Assembly: GCF_015163715.1 (NCBI RefSeq)
Contig: NZ_JADDUM010000137.1
Location: 1-64,000, forward strand
Reading direction: 5' to 3'
DNA: 64,000 bases
From: Pseudomonas cyclaminis
GTDB taxonomy: Bacteria; Pseudomonadota; Gammaproteobacteria; Pseudomonadales; Pseudomonadaceae
Shown: piece by piece, positions 12,847 to 21,045 of the stretch
Layout of the letters: every line of letters starts with the position of its first letter
Position numbering within the stretch: the stretch's first letter is position 1
Notes under the pieces: model-generated
The model's database searches: none
Told to the model about the DNA's origin: nothing
The model's input: the letters and a program-made list of their open reading frames with translations, nothing else
Program-made: the position numbers and the translations under genes

Positions 12847-14151
12847 ATGCCTTTGACTCGCAAAGCCTACCGCGCCGCCATCCTGCACAGCATCGCCGAC
12901 CCCGCCATCGTTGGGATCGAAGCGTCCTATGAGTATTTCGAAGACGGCCTGCTGGTGATCGACAACGGCCGGATCAGCGCCGTCGGCCATGCTGGCGACC
13001 TGCTGCCGACCTTGGCCGCCGACATCGAAGTCACCCATTATCAGGACGCGCTGATCACCCCCGGCCTGATCGACACCCATATCCACCTACCGCAAACCGG
13101 CATGGTCGGCGCCTATGGCGAGCAACTGCTGGACTGGCTCAACACCTACACCTTCCCGTGTGAACGCCAATTCGCCGACAAGGCCCACGCCGAGGAAGTC
13201 GCGGATATTTTCATCAAGGAACTGCTGCGCAACGGCACCACCACGGCGTTGGTGTTCGGCAGTGTGCATCCGCAGTCGGTGAACTCGTTCTTCGAAGCGG
13301 CCGAGAAACTCGACCTGCGCATGATCGCCGGCAAAGTGATGATGGACCGCAACGCGCCGGACTACCTCACCGACACCGCCGAGACCAGCTACCAGGAAAG
13401 CAAGGCGCTGATCGAACGCTGGCACGGCAAGGGCCGTCTGCACTATGCCGTCACGCCCCGCTTTGCGCCGACCAGTACGCCGGAACAACTGGCGCTGGCC
13501 GGGCAACTGCTGGGGGAATACCCGGACCTGTACATGCAGACTCATATCAGTGAGAACAAGCAGGAAGTCGAGTGGGTTAAAGAGTTGTTCCCGGAACGCA
13601 ACGGCTATCTGGATGTGTACGACCACTACAAATTACTGGGCGAGCGCTCGGTGTTTGCCCATGGGGTACACCTGTGTGATGACGAGTGCGCACGGTTGGC
13701 GGAGACCGGCTCGGCGGTGGCTTTCTGCCCGACGTCGAACCTCTTCCTCGGCAGCGGGTTGTTCAACCTGCCGATGGCCGAAAAGCATCAGTTGAATGTT
13801 GGCCTGGGTACGGACGTGGGCGGCGGCACCAGTTTCTCGCTGCTGCAAACGCTGAACGAAGCGTACAAGGTCATGCAGTTGCAGGGTGCGCGGTTGAGCC
13901 CGTTCAAGTCACTGTACCTGGCGACACTGGGTGGTGCGCGGGCGCTGCGCCTGGAGGACAAGATCGGTACGTTGCAGCCTGGGACGGATGCGGACTTTTT
14001 GGTGCTGGACTACAACGCTACGCCGCTGCTGAGCTATCGCTTGAAGCAGGCGAACAACATCGCCGAGACGTTGTTTGTGCTGATGACCCTGGGAGACGAT
14101 CGGACGGTGTTGCAGACGTATGCGGCGGGGCAACTGGTGCACCAACGCTAA
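12847..14151 (+). CDS. guaD: Guanine deaminase GuaD
   Basis: Converts guanine to xanthine, the substrate of the XdhAB enzyme encoded upstream. The 434-residue amidohydrolase has the metal ligands HIH (LIDTHIHLPQTG), a histidine in MQTHISENKQEV, one in FAHGVHL and the aspartate in GTDVGGGTS. The ATG at 12847 starts the conserved MPLTRKAYRAAI sequence; the open frame extends 44 codons upstream inside xdhC but those residues are not GuaD-like. Last gene of the xdh operon; a strong hairpin follows. Confidence 0.96.
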   Translation: MPLTRKAYRAAILHSIADPAIVGIEASYEYFEDGLLVIDNGRISAVGHAGDLLPTLAADIEVTHYQDALITPGLIDTHIHLPQTGMVGAYGEQLLDWLNTYTFPCERQFADKAHAEEVADIFIKELLRNGTTTALVFGSVHPQSVNSFFEAAEKLDLRMIAGKVMMDRNAPDYLTDTAETSYQESKALIERWHGKGRLHYAVTPRFAPTSTPEQLALAGQLLGEYPDLYMQTHISENKQEVEWVKELFPERNGYLDVYDHYKLLGERSVFAHGVHLCDDECARLAETGSAVAFCPTSNLFLGSGLFNLPMAEKHQLNVGLGTDVGGGTSFSLLQTLNEAYKVMQLQGARLSPFKSLYLATLGGARALRLEDKIGTLQPGTDADFLVLDYNATPLLSYRLKQANNIAETLFVLMTLGDDRTVLQTYAAGQLVHQR

Positions 14152-14154
14152 AAC

Positions 14155-14188
14155 AAATGTGGGAGGGGGCTTGCCCCCTCCCGCATTT
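14155..14188. terminator. REP-type hairpin between convergent guaD and GntR genes
   Basis: ATGTGGGAGGGGGC and GCCCCCTCCCGCAT form a 14-base-pair stem with one mismatch and a TT loop, between the stop codons of guaD (14151) and the convergent GntR gene (14197). There is no long T run on either side, so this is a REPIN-class hairpin probably serving as a bidirectional terminator. Confidence 0.65.
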
Positions 14189-14196
14189 GATTGGGT

Positions 14197-14961
14197 TTAC
14201 AACTTTATAGAAGAGCGCCCCGGCTTCTTGGTCTGCAACAAATGCGAAAACACTGCATGCAGATCATCCGACGCACTTTCCTCATCGAGGTTGAGCTTGC
14301 TGTCGATGTGATCCATGTGATGCATCATCAAATTCACCGCCAGTGTCTCGTCCCGCGCTTCAATCGCGTCGATCAACTGGGTGTGCTCATCGTAGGAGCA
14401 GTGCGAGCGGTTGCCGCTTTCGTACTGGGCGATGATCAATGACGTCTGGGACACCAGGCTGCGCTGGAAGCTGATCAGCGGCGCGTTCTTCGCCGCCTCG
14501 GCCAGCTTGAGGTGGAATTCGCCGGAGAGGCGGATACCCGCACCGCGATCACCACGGGAGAAACTGTCGCGCTCGTCGTTGACCATCTGGCGCAGCTCGG
14601 CCAGTTGTTCGGCGGTAGCATGCTGTACCGCCAACTCCGTGATCGCCCGCTCCACCAGGCGCCGGGCCAGGAATACCTGGCGTGCTTCCTCGACGCTTGG
14701 ACTCGCCACCACCGCACCGCGATTGGGCCGCAGCAGCACCACGCCTTCATGGGCCAGGCGCGACAGGGCGCGACGAATGATGGTGCGGCTCACGCCGAAG
14801 ATTTCGCCCAGTGCCTCTTCGCTCAATTTGGTGCCGGGCGCCAGGCGTTGTTCGAGGATGGCCTCGAAGATATGCGCATAGACAATATCGTCCTGGGTTC
14901 CGCTGCGACCGGCCTTGCCGGCTCGCGGTTGTTTCTTGAGAGGTTGCAACTGTTCGTTCAT
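14197..14961 (-). CDS. GntR-family (FCD) transcriptional regulator
   Basis: A 254-residue regulator with a GntR winged helix at about residues 25-90 (VYAHIFEAILEQRLAPGTKLSEEALGEIFGVSRTIIRRAL in two blocks) and an FCD effector domain (residues about 100-235) with the metal-binding style histidines (FHLKLAEAAKN, EHTQLIDAI, HHMDHID). It is divergent from the BenE-type transporter and convergent to guaD, so a role in purine or aromatic acid uptake control is plausible but not proven. ATG at 14961 is preferred; a GTG two codons upstream is possible. Confidence 0.88.
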   Translation of the reverse strand: MNEQLQPLKKQPRAGKAGRSGTQDDIVYAHIFEAILEQRLAPGTKLSEEALGEIFGVSRTIIRRALSRLAHEGVVLLRPNRGAVVASPSVEEARQVFLARRLVERAITELAVQHATAEQLAELRQMVNDERDSFSRGDRGAGIRLSGEFHLKLAEAAKNAPLISFQRSLVSQTSLIIAQYESGNRSHCSYDEHTQLIDAIEARDETLAVNLMMHHMDHIDSKLNLDEESASDDLHAVFSHLLQTKKPGRSSIKL

Positions 14962-15187
14962 GGGCACTCGGGTTTGGAGAACGGCGGCGAATTAACGGTA
15001 ATACGGCAAGCGAGGGTCGCTGGCAAGTATCACCTAAAAACAGGGCACATTGTACACAACCGAATGCGCCAACACACTGTACGGCTGTTTGCGCCGGCGG
15101 CTGTATTGCAATGAGTCGTTACCTTTGAGTTTAGGCTTGAATCTGCGCCTTCACCGGCAAACACCCAGGTAAAAGGAACACCTCTCC

Positions 15188-16377
15188 ATGACCGACGCCA
15201 CCCAAGCGCCTTTGCGCCCACTGGCCGACACTTCTCCCTCGGCCATCGTCGCAGGCTTTATCGCGATGATGACCGGCTACACCAGCTCATTGGTGCTGAT
15301 GTTCCAGGCCGGCCAGGCGGCCGGCTTGACCACCGCACAGATTTCCTCGTGGATCTGGGCGATCTCCATCGGCATGGCGGTATGCAGCATCGGCCTGTCC
15401 CTGCGCTATCGCACCCCGATCACCATTGCCTGGTCCACGCCGGGCGCGGCGCTGTTGATCACCAGCCTGGGCGGCGTGAGTTATGGCGAGGCCATCGGTG
15501 CCTACATCACCTGCGCGGTACTGGTGACGCTCTGCGGGCTGACCGGCAGCTTTGAAAAGCTGGTCAAGCGCATTCCTGCCTCACTGGCGGCAGCCTTGCT
15601 GGCGGGGATCCTGTTCAAGATCGGCAGCGAGATTTTCGTCGCGGCGCAGCATCGCACCGGCCTGGTGCTGGGGATGTTCTTCACCTACCTGATCATCAAA
15701 CGCCTGTCGCCACGGTATGCGGTGCTGGCCGCGCTGGTGATCGGCACCGCGCTGTCAGGGCTGATGGGGTTGCTGGATTTCAGCGGCTTCCACCTGGAAG
15801 TGGCGACGCCGGTCTGGACCACGCCGCACTTCTCGCTGGCGGCGACGATCAGCATCGGTATTCCGCTGTTCGTGGTGGCGATGACCTCGCAGAACATGCC
15901 TGGCGTCGCGGTACTGCGCGCCGACGGCTATAACGTGCCCGCCTCGCCACTGATCACGGCCACCGGCCTGGCCTCGCTGGTGCTGGCACCGTTCGGCTCC
16001 CACGGCATCAACCTGGCGGCGATCAGCGCCGCGATCTGCACCGGGCCCCATGCCCACGAAGACCGCAACAAACGCTACACCGCCGCCGTGTGGTGCGGGG
16101 TTTTCTACGGGATTGCAGGCGTGTTCGGCGCCACATTGGCGGCATTGTTCGCAGCACTGCCCAAGGAACTGGTGCTGTCGATTGCGCCTTGGCATTGTTT
16201 GGCTCGATCATCAATGGCTTGAGTATCGCCATGAATGAGCCGAAGGAACGGGAAGCGGCGCTGATCACCTTTATGGTCACCGCGTCAGGCTTGACGTTGT
16301 TTTCCATCGGGTCGGCGTTCTGGGGGATTGTGGCGGGGGTGTTGACGCTGCTGATTCTGAACTGGCGCAAGGCATAA
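15188..16377 (+). CDS. BenE-family membrane transporter, frame interrupted near the 3' end
   Basis: A proton-coupled uptake protein of the benzoate:H+ symporter (BenE, NCS2-related) family. About 11-12 hydrophobic helices are visible, with the family-like segments IAWSTPGAALL, VAMTSQNMPGVAVLRADGY and FGSHGINLAAISAAICTGPHAHED. The frame stops early after LPKELVLSIA (near 16184-16187), and the next frame continues LALFGSIINGLSIAMNEPKEREAALITFMVTASG to 16377. Restoring one G or C gives 396 residues, the usual BenE length. Its place beside guaD and a GntR gene hints at a purine-derived or other ring substrate, but the family name is all the sequence supports. Likely an assembly indel. Confidence 0.88.
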
Positions 16378-16409
16378 AAAAACGCGACCCTCAGGTCGCC
16401 GTTTTTTTC
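16374..16409. terminator. Bidirectional intrinsic terminator between the benE-type gene and the YggL-type gene
   Basis: GCGACC-CTCA-GGTCGC forms a stem flanked by an A run on the left and CGTTTTTTT on the right, so it can stop transcription in both directions between the two convergent genes. Confidence 0.9.
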
Positions 16410-16413
16410 AGTA

Positions 16414-16758
16414 TCACTTAGCCGCGTTGATCGGCTTTTCCGGATACCACACGTCCAGCAACGGGCTGACTTCAGCCTTGGTCAGCTCGGAACGGGTTTT
16501 CAACCAGGCTTCGACGGCAGCACGCTGCTCTTCGGAGACCGAGCCACGCTTCTGCAGGCAAACCAGACCGAAGTCATCGCCGCCAACATAGCCAAGACCG
16601 TTGGCTTCCATGGCTTCTTTGATGAATGCTTCGAGGAAAGCGTCGATAGCTTCTTCACTCAGGCCTTCGTTGAAGTCCAGGTTCAGTTCGAAACCCAGCT
16701 CTTGAAATTCATCAACGCACAGTTTTTTGCGCAGACGCTGGGAACGGTTAGTCGCCAT
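16414..16758 (-). CDS. YggL family (DUF469) small protein
   Basis: A 114-residue acidic protein matching the YggL family throughout, with the signatures NRSQRLRKKLCVDEFQELGF, EAFIKEAMEANGL and GGDDFGLVCLQKRGSVSEEQR. E. coli YggL is reported to associate with the 50S ribosomal subunit; a similar role here is inferred from family membership. ATG at 16758 (MATNRSQ) is preceded by TGAGGA at a good distance; a start five codons upstream is in frame but lacks a ribosome site. Confidence 0.9.
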   Translation of the reverse strand: MATNRSQRLRKKLCVDEFQELGFELNLDFNEGLSEEAIDAFLEAFIKEAMEANGLGYVGGDDFGLVCLQKRGSVSEEQRAAVEAWLKTRSELTKAEVSPLLDVWYPEKPINAAK

Positions 16759-16995
16759 TGGAACAATCCTCATAAGTAATAACGGGCGGCACTTTAGCAG
16801 TTTAAGGCGGCGATTGCCCGACTCTCTGGGACAGGCGGTGCAATGCCTGCAAAAAAACGCCGATTTCCAGCGATGGTTCAGCTACAAGTGCGCTCACCTT
16901 GGGGCATAATGCCGACACTTTCATGACCAATGAGGGATTTTTCTTATTTACCCCTCGCCTTTTTCACCCTCCTCAGCAGTAGGGTTTTACTTCTT

Positions 16996-18456
16996 ATGAT
17001 CAAATCTTTGCGTTCAGTATTTTTTGCCGGTTTTATTCTGCCACTGGCTTTTTCCGTCTCCGCCGCCCCCGTCAACACCACCCTGCCGCCAAATGTCCAG
17101 CAGGCACTTGCCAAAGCCAAGCTGCAAAACACCGCCTTGTCCCTGGTCATGATTCCTCTGAATGGCCCCGGCACCCCCACGGTTTTCAATGCTGACGTCT
17201 CGGTGAACCCCGCCTCGACCATGAAGCTGGTCACCACCTACGCGGCCCTGGAAATGCTCGGCCCCAACCACCAGTGGAAAACCGAGTTCTACACCGACGG
17301 CACCCTCAGTGGTGGCGTGTTGCACGGCAACCTGTACCTCAAGGGCGGCGGTGACCCCAAGCTGAACATGGAAAAACTCTGGCTGCTGATGCGTGACCTG
17401 CGCGCCAATGGCGTGCAGCAGGTCACCGGCGACCTGGTGCTCGACCGCAGCTTCTTCAACCAACCGCAATTGCCTGAATTCAATGACGATGGTAACGACG
17501 AGAACAAACCGTTCCTGGTCAAGCCGGACGCGCTGCTGGTCAACCTCAAGGCGCTGCGCTTTGTGACCCGCAACGACTCGGGCCGCGTGATCGTGTCGGT
17601 CGAGCCACCCATTGCCAGCATCCGCATCGACAACCAGGTCAAAGTCTCCAACGCCAAGCAGTGCACCGGCGACGTGCGCTACAACCCGGTCACTGCCGCC
17701 GATGGCAGCATGACAGTGACCGTCAGCGGACAGTTGGCCGAAGGCTGCAGCTCGCAGACATACCTGTCGCTGCTCGACCATGCCACCTATACCGCCGGCG
17801 CCGTGCGGGCAATCTGGCAGGAACTGGGCGGCAGCATCCAGGGTCGTGATATCCAGGCACCCGTGCCCAAGGATGCCAAGGTGTTAGCCCGCGCCTTCTC
17901 GCCGGACCTGGCGGAAATCATCCGCGACATCAACAAGTACAGTAACAACACCATGGCCCAGCAGCTGTTCTTGAGCCTCGGCGCGCAGTTTCGCAACGAT
18001 GCCGACGGTGATGATGCCAAGGCCGCGCAGCGTGTAGTGCGCCAATGGCTGGCGAAAAAAGGCATTACTGCGCCGCATCTGGTGATGGAGAACGGCTCCG
18101 GCCTGTCCCGTGCCGAACGGGTCAGCGCCCGTGAGATGGCTGCCATGCTGCAAGCCGCCTGGAGGAGCCCTTACGCGGCGGAATACATCAGTTCGATGCC
18201 AATTGCCGGCACCGACGGCACCATGCGCAAACGCCTGAAGACCACGGCCATGCGCGGCGAAGCCCACGTCAAGACCGGCACGCTGAACACCGTGCGCGCC
18301 ATTGCCGGATTCAGCCGCGACAACAACGGCAATACCTGGGCGGTGGTGGCGATTCTCAACGATCCGAAGCCATGGGGTGCCTCGTCGGTGCTGGATCAGG
18401 TGCTGCTGGACCTGTATCGCCAGCCTAAACTGGCAGCGGCTGCGCCTGTGCTCTAA
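16996..18456 (+). CDS. dacB: D-alanyl-D-alanine carboxypeptidase/endopeptidase DacB (PBP4 type)
   Basis: A periplasmic class C penicillin-binding protein that trims and cuts peptidoglycan cross-links. Residues 1-24 form a signal peptide ending SVSA-AP. The three active-site motifs are present: SxxK as STMK (NPASTMKLVT), SxN as SNN (KYSNNTMAQQ), and KTG (HVKTGTLN). The 486-residue length and the large insertion between the first two motifs fit PBP4. ATG at 16996 is chosen because it begins the signal peptide; the longer open frame adds 22 hydrophobic residues without a ribosome site. Confidence 0.95.
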   Translation: MIKSLRSVFFAGFILPLAFSVSAAPVNTTLPPNVQQALAKAKLQNTALSLVMIPLNGPGTPTVFNADVSVNPASTMKLVTTYAALEMLGPNHQWKTEFYTDGTLSGGVLHGNLYLKGGGDPKLNMEKLWLLMRDLRANGVQQVTGDLVLDRSFFNQPQLPEFNDDGNDENKPFLVKPDALLVNLKALRFVTRNDSGRVIVSVEPPIASIRIDNQVKVSNAKQCTGDVRYNPVTAADGSMTVTVSGQLAEGCSSQTYLSLLDHATYTAGAVRAIWQELGGSIQGRDIQAPVPKDAKVLARAFSPDLAEIIRDINKYSNNTMAQQLFLSLGAQFRNDADGDDAKAAQRVVRQWLAKKGITAPHLVMENGSGLSRAERVSAREMAAMLQAAWRSPYAAEYISSMPIAGTDGTMRKRLKTTAMRGEAHVKTGTLNTVRAIAGFSRDNNGNTWAVVAILNDPKPWGASSVLDQVLLDLYRQPKLAAAAPVL

Positions 18457-18470
18457 ATAACGACATCGAT

Positions 18471-18500
18471 CCAATGTGGGAGCTGGCTTACCTGAAAGCC
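18471..18500. repeat. Degenerate REP-like half element
   Basis: AATGTGGGAGCTGGCTT resembles the GTGGGAGGGGGCTTGC core found elsewhere in the window but has changes and no partner arm. It lies between the convergent dacB and diguanylate cyclase genes. Confidence 0.4.
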
Positions 18501-18508
18501 CCTGTTAA

Positions 18509-20908
18509 TCAAGCCCGAAGCCGCTCCGCTTCTACCCGATCCCTGCCCGCCTGCTTGGCCACATACACAGCCGAGTCGGCGCGCAGCAACAACCCGTCAA
18601 TACCTTCATCGATCCGCCAACTGGCCACGCCAAAGCTGGCGGTGACGATGCCCACCGTTTCCATTGACTCGTTGCGCAGTGACTGCCACAACTCCATCGC
18701 CAAGCTATAGGCCTGCTCCCCATCCGTGTGGGGGCACAGCACCATGAACTCCTCACCACCCAGCCGGCAGAACACATCGGTGCGGCGCAAGCGTTCGCTG
18801 ATGCGCTTGCACAACTCCTGTAACACCGTATCGCCGACCGCGTGGCCATGCTTGTCGTTGATGCGCTTGAAGTGGTCAATATCGAGCATGATCACCGACA
18901 ACGCCCCATTGGTCCGATTGAGTCGCACCATTTCGGCCCTAAGGCGGTCCTGGAAGTAGCGGCGGTTGTGGATCCCGGTCAGTGAGTCAGTGATGGACAG
19001 CGCACGCAACTCCTCTTCAACCCGCTTCAAATCGGAAATGTCCGACACATAGCCATGCCACAGCGTACCGCCACCCGGTAATTCTTCCGGCGTGGCCTCG
19101 CCGCGAATCCAGCGCAACCCCCGTTGCGGCAACAGCACCCGGTATTCTTCGCGCCAATGGCTCAACTGCAACGCCGACAGGCGAATCGAGGCGCGTACCC
19201 GCTCCACGTCCAGCGGGTGGATGCGCTCGAAGGCCTTCTTCGCGTCCTGCTGCAACACCCCGGTTTCGATTTCATAAATGTCGCGCATGCCATCGCTGGC
19301 ATAGATAAACCGCCAGTTTTCCTGGGGTTCAAGGGTGAACTGAAAGATCCCGCCGGGCACATGGGCGCTGAGTTTCTTGAGCAGCCGGTCGCGGGCCGCC
19401 AACGCTTCGTAAACCCGTTTCTGCTCGGTAATGTCCAGGTAGATCGCCAGGTGCCCGATCCACAAACCGTGATCATCCAGCAGCACAGTGGCCAGCATGT
19501 TCACGGTCAATTGGCTGCGATCCTCGCGCACCAAGGTCCATTCGCGGGCTTCGTGCAGGTTGTCGGGGCTCTCCACCAGCATCGCCTGGCTGGCAGGGAT
19601 TCGCTTGCCCAGGGCCACGCTCAGGCTGGCAGCACGGGCTTCCAGTTCCGGCGCCAGGTGCAGGCTTTCCAGGGTCAATTTGCCCACAACCTGCTCGGCG
19701 CAGAACCCGAGCATCTGCTCGGCACCGGCGTTGAAGGTATTGATAACACCGCGCAAGTCGGTGGCAATGATTGCCACCTGGGTCGCAGCATTCAGCACGC
19801 TGCGCAATTGGCCGTGGGCAGCGCGCAACTCCTGCTCACGCACACGCAACTGCACAGTGCGCTGCTCCACCAGCTTCACGGCGCGCTGACGCTGACTGAC
19901 CAGCACATAGAGCAAGGCGCTGAGCAACAGGCTGAGCAAGCCGCCCATGGTCAGGACGGTGGTCAGGGAGGAATGGTTGGACTGGTCGAACACCTGGCTC
20001 GGACGCAGGGTCAGGGCATACACATGGTCACCCAGGGTAAGGCGCCGCGCACCGAGCAGGTCGCTGCTTCCCACGGTATTGCCGGACTCATAGAGCACGC
20101 GCTTCTGCAGGTCGGAAGTGTCGACGATCTGCATCACCAGGTTGTCCCGTTCCGGCTTGGGCAAACCATCGGCCACTAACTGGCGCATGCTGATCACCGC
20201 CATCACGTAGCCAAAGGGCTCATTCTGGGACTGATCGGAAGTGGGCAGGTGGCTGACCGGCGCCACCAGCAACACACCGGTGGCGTAGGCAGGCTCGACG
20301 CCGACCAGTTGCATGGGCTGGGACACCGCCAGCTTGCCGCTCTTTTGTGCACGTTCAAGGGCTGAACGCCGCAGGGGTTGGGCCAGCAGATCAAACCCCA
20401 GGGGCGAACCCAGCAGGCTTTGGGTCTGACTGTAGAGCACCGGCACGTATTCATCGCGTTCGAGCGCCGGAGCCAGCTCACCGGCAGTATTCAATTCACG
20501 GATGACAAAAGACACGCCGCGCTGCTGGGACACCTCGTGTTCAAACTGGCTGCGCTGCTCGCGAAACACCCGCGGCGCCCAGGAGTAGGCACGGGTGCGC
20601 AACAGTAAAGGCTGGGCGAAACCATCGAACTCTTCGCGAGACACGTCGTCGGAATTGACGAAAAACCGCCGAAGGCTGTTGAGGCGCTGCTCCTGATCTT
20701 CGAAGCGTTCCTGCAGACGGGTATAGCGCTCGTTGACCAACAACTGAAAACGCTGGCGCACCTGTTGTTGATAGAGGTCCGAGGCCGCCCAGGCGACAAT
20801 GAGCGTCAGCGCAGCGCCGGCCAGAAACACCACCAATGCCACCAGCCAAGCCGACGCCTGTTCACTGATAAAACCTAGTATTTTCGGGCGAACGGCTTGC
20901 ATCGGCAT
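18509..20908 (-). CDS. Membrane-bound diguanylate cyclase with CHASE, PAS and GGDEF domains
   Basis: Predicted to make cyclic-di-GMP. Order of parts in the 799-residue protein: N-terminal membrane helix (about residues 15-40), periplasmic CHASE domain (about 75-280, RAYSWAPRVFREQR and GYVMAVISMRQL), second membrane helix (about 315-340), a short coiled coil, two or three PAS/PAC domains (TQVAIIATDLRGVINTFNAGAEQMLGF; WHGYVSDISDLKRVE), and a C-terminal GGDEF domain. The active-site sequence is GGEEF, which is catalytically competent, and RRTD five residues before it is a canonical inhibitory RxxD site. There is no EAL domain. Several starts are close together (GTG 20917, ATG 20908, ATG 20902); 20908 is a compromise without a decisive ribosome site. 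Monocistronic. Confidence 0.92.
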   Translation of the reverse strand: MPMQAVRPKILGFISEQASAWLVALVVFLAGAALTLIVAWAASDLYQQQVRQRFQLLVNERYTRLQERFEDQEQRLNSLRRFFVNSDDVSREEFDGFAQPLLLRTRAYSWAPRVFREQRSQFEHEVSQQRGVSFVIRELNTAGELAPALERDEYVPVLYSQTQSLLGSPLGFDLLAQPLRRSALERAQKSGKLAVSQPMQLVGVEPAYATGVLLVAPVSHLPTSDQSQNEPFGYVMAVISMRQLVADGLPKPERDNLVMQIVDTSDLQKRVLYESGNTVGSSDLLGARRLTLGDHVYALTLRPSQVFDQSNHSSLTTVLTMGGLLSLLLSALLYVLVSQRQRAVKLVEQRTVQLRVREQELRAAHGQLRSVLNAATQVAIIATDLRGVINTFNAGAEQMLGFCAEQVVGKLTLESLHLAPELEARAASLSVALGKRIPASQAMLVESPDNLHEAREWTLVREDRSQLTVNMLATVLLDDHGLWIGHLAIYLDITEQKRVYEALAARDRLLKKLSAHVPGGIFQFTLEPQENWRFIYASDGMRDIYEIETGVLQQDAKKAFERIHPLDVERVRASIRLSALQLSHWREEYRVLLPQRGLRWIRGEATPEELPGGGTLWHGYVSDISDLKRVEEELRALSITDSLTGIHNRRYFQDRLRAEMVRLNRTNGALSVIMLDIDHFKRINDKHGHAVGDTVLQELCKRISERLRRTDVFCRLGGEEFMVLCPHTDGEQAYSLAMELWQSLRNESMETVGIVTASFGVASWRIDEGIDGLLLRADSAVYVAKQAGRDRVEAERLRA

Positions 20909-20995
20909 AAGCAACACTCACAACGCCAGCGTGCGGGGGTGTCACTTTGGCTAGGCCTTAAGTTATAGCCATCGGCCCAGGGTTTGACCAGCGCA

Positions 20996-21036
20996 AAAAA
21001 GCCGCAAGACCGGAATAAACCAGGCTTGCGGCTTTA
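20996..21036 (-). terminator. Intrinsic terminator of rlmL
   Basis: On the minus strand AAAGCCGCAAG pairs with CTTGCGGCTTT around a 16-base loop and is followed by TTTTTT. It lies directly downstream of the rlmL stop codon. Confidence 0.9.
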
Positions 21037-21045
21037 GGCTGTTGG

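Noticed and set aside
14155-14188. CRISPR-like repeat series
   Set aside because: The similar repeats in this window are dispersed palindromic REP elements in separate gene gaps, not regularly spaced repeats with unique spacers, and no cas genes are present.
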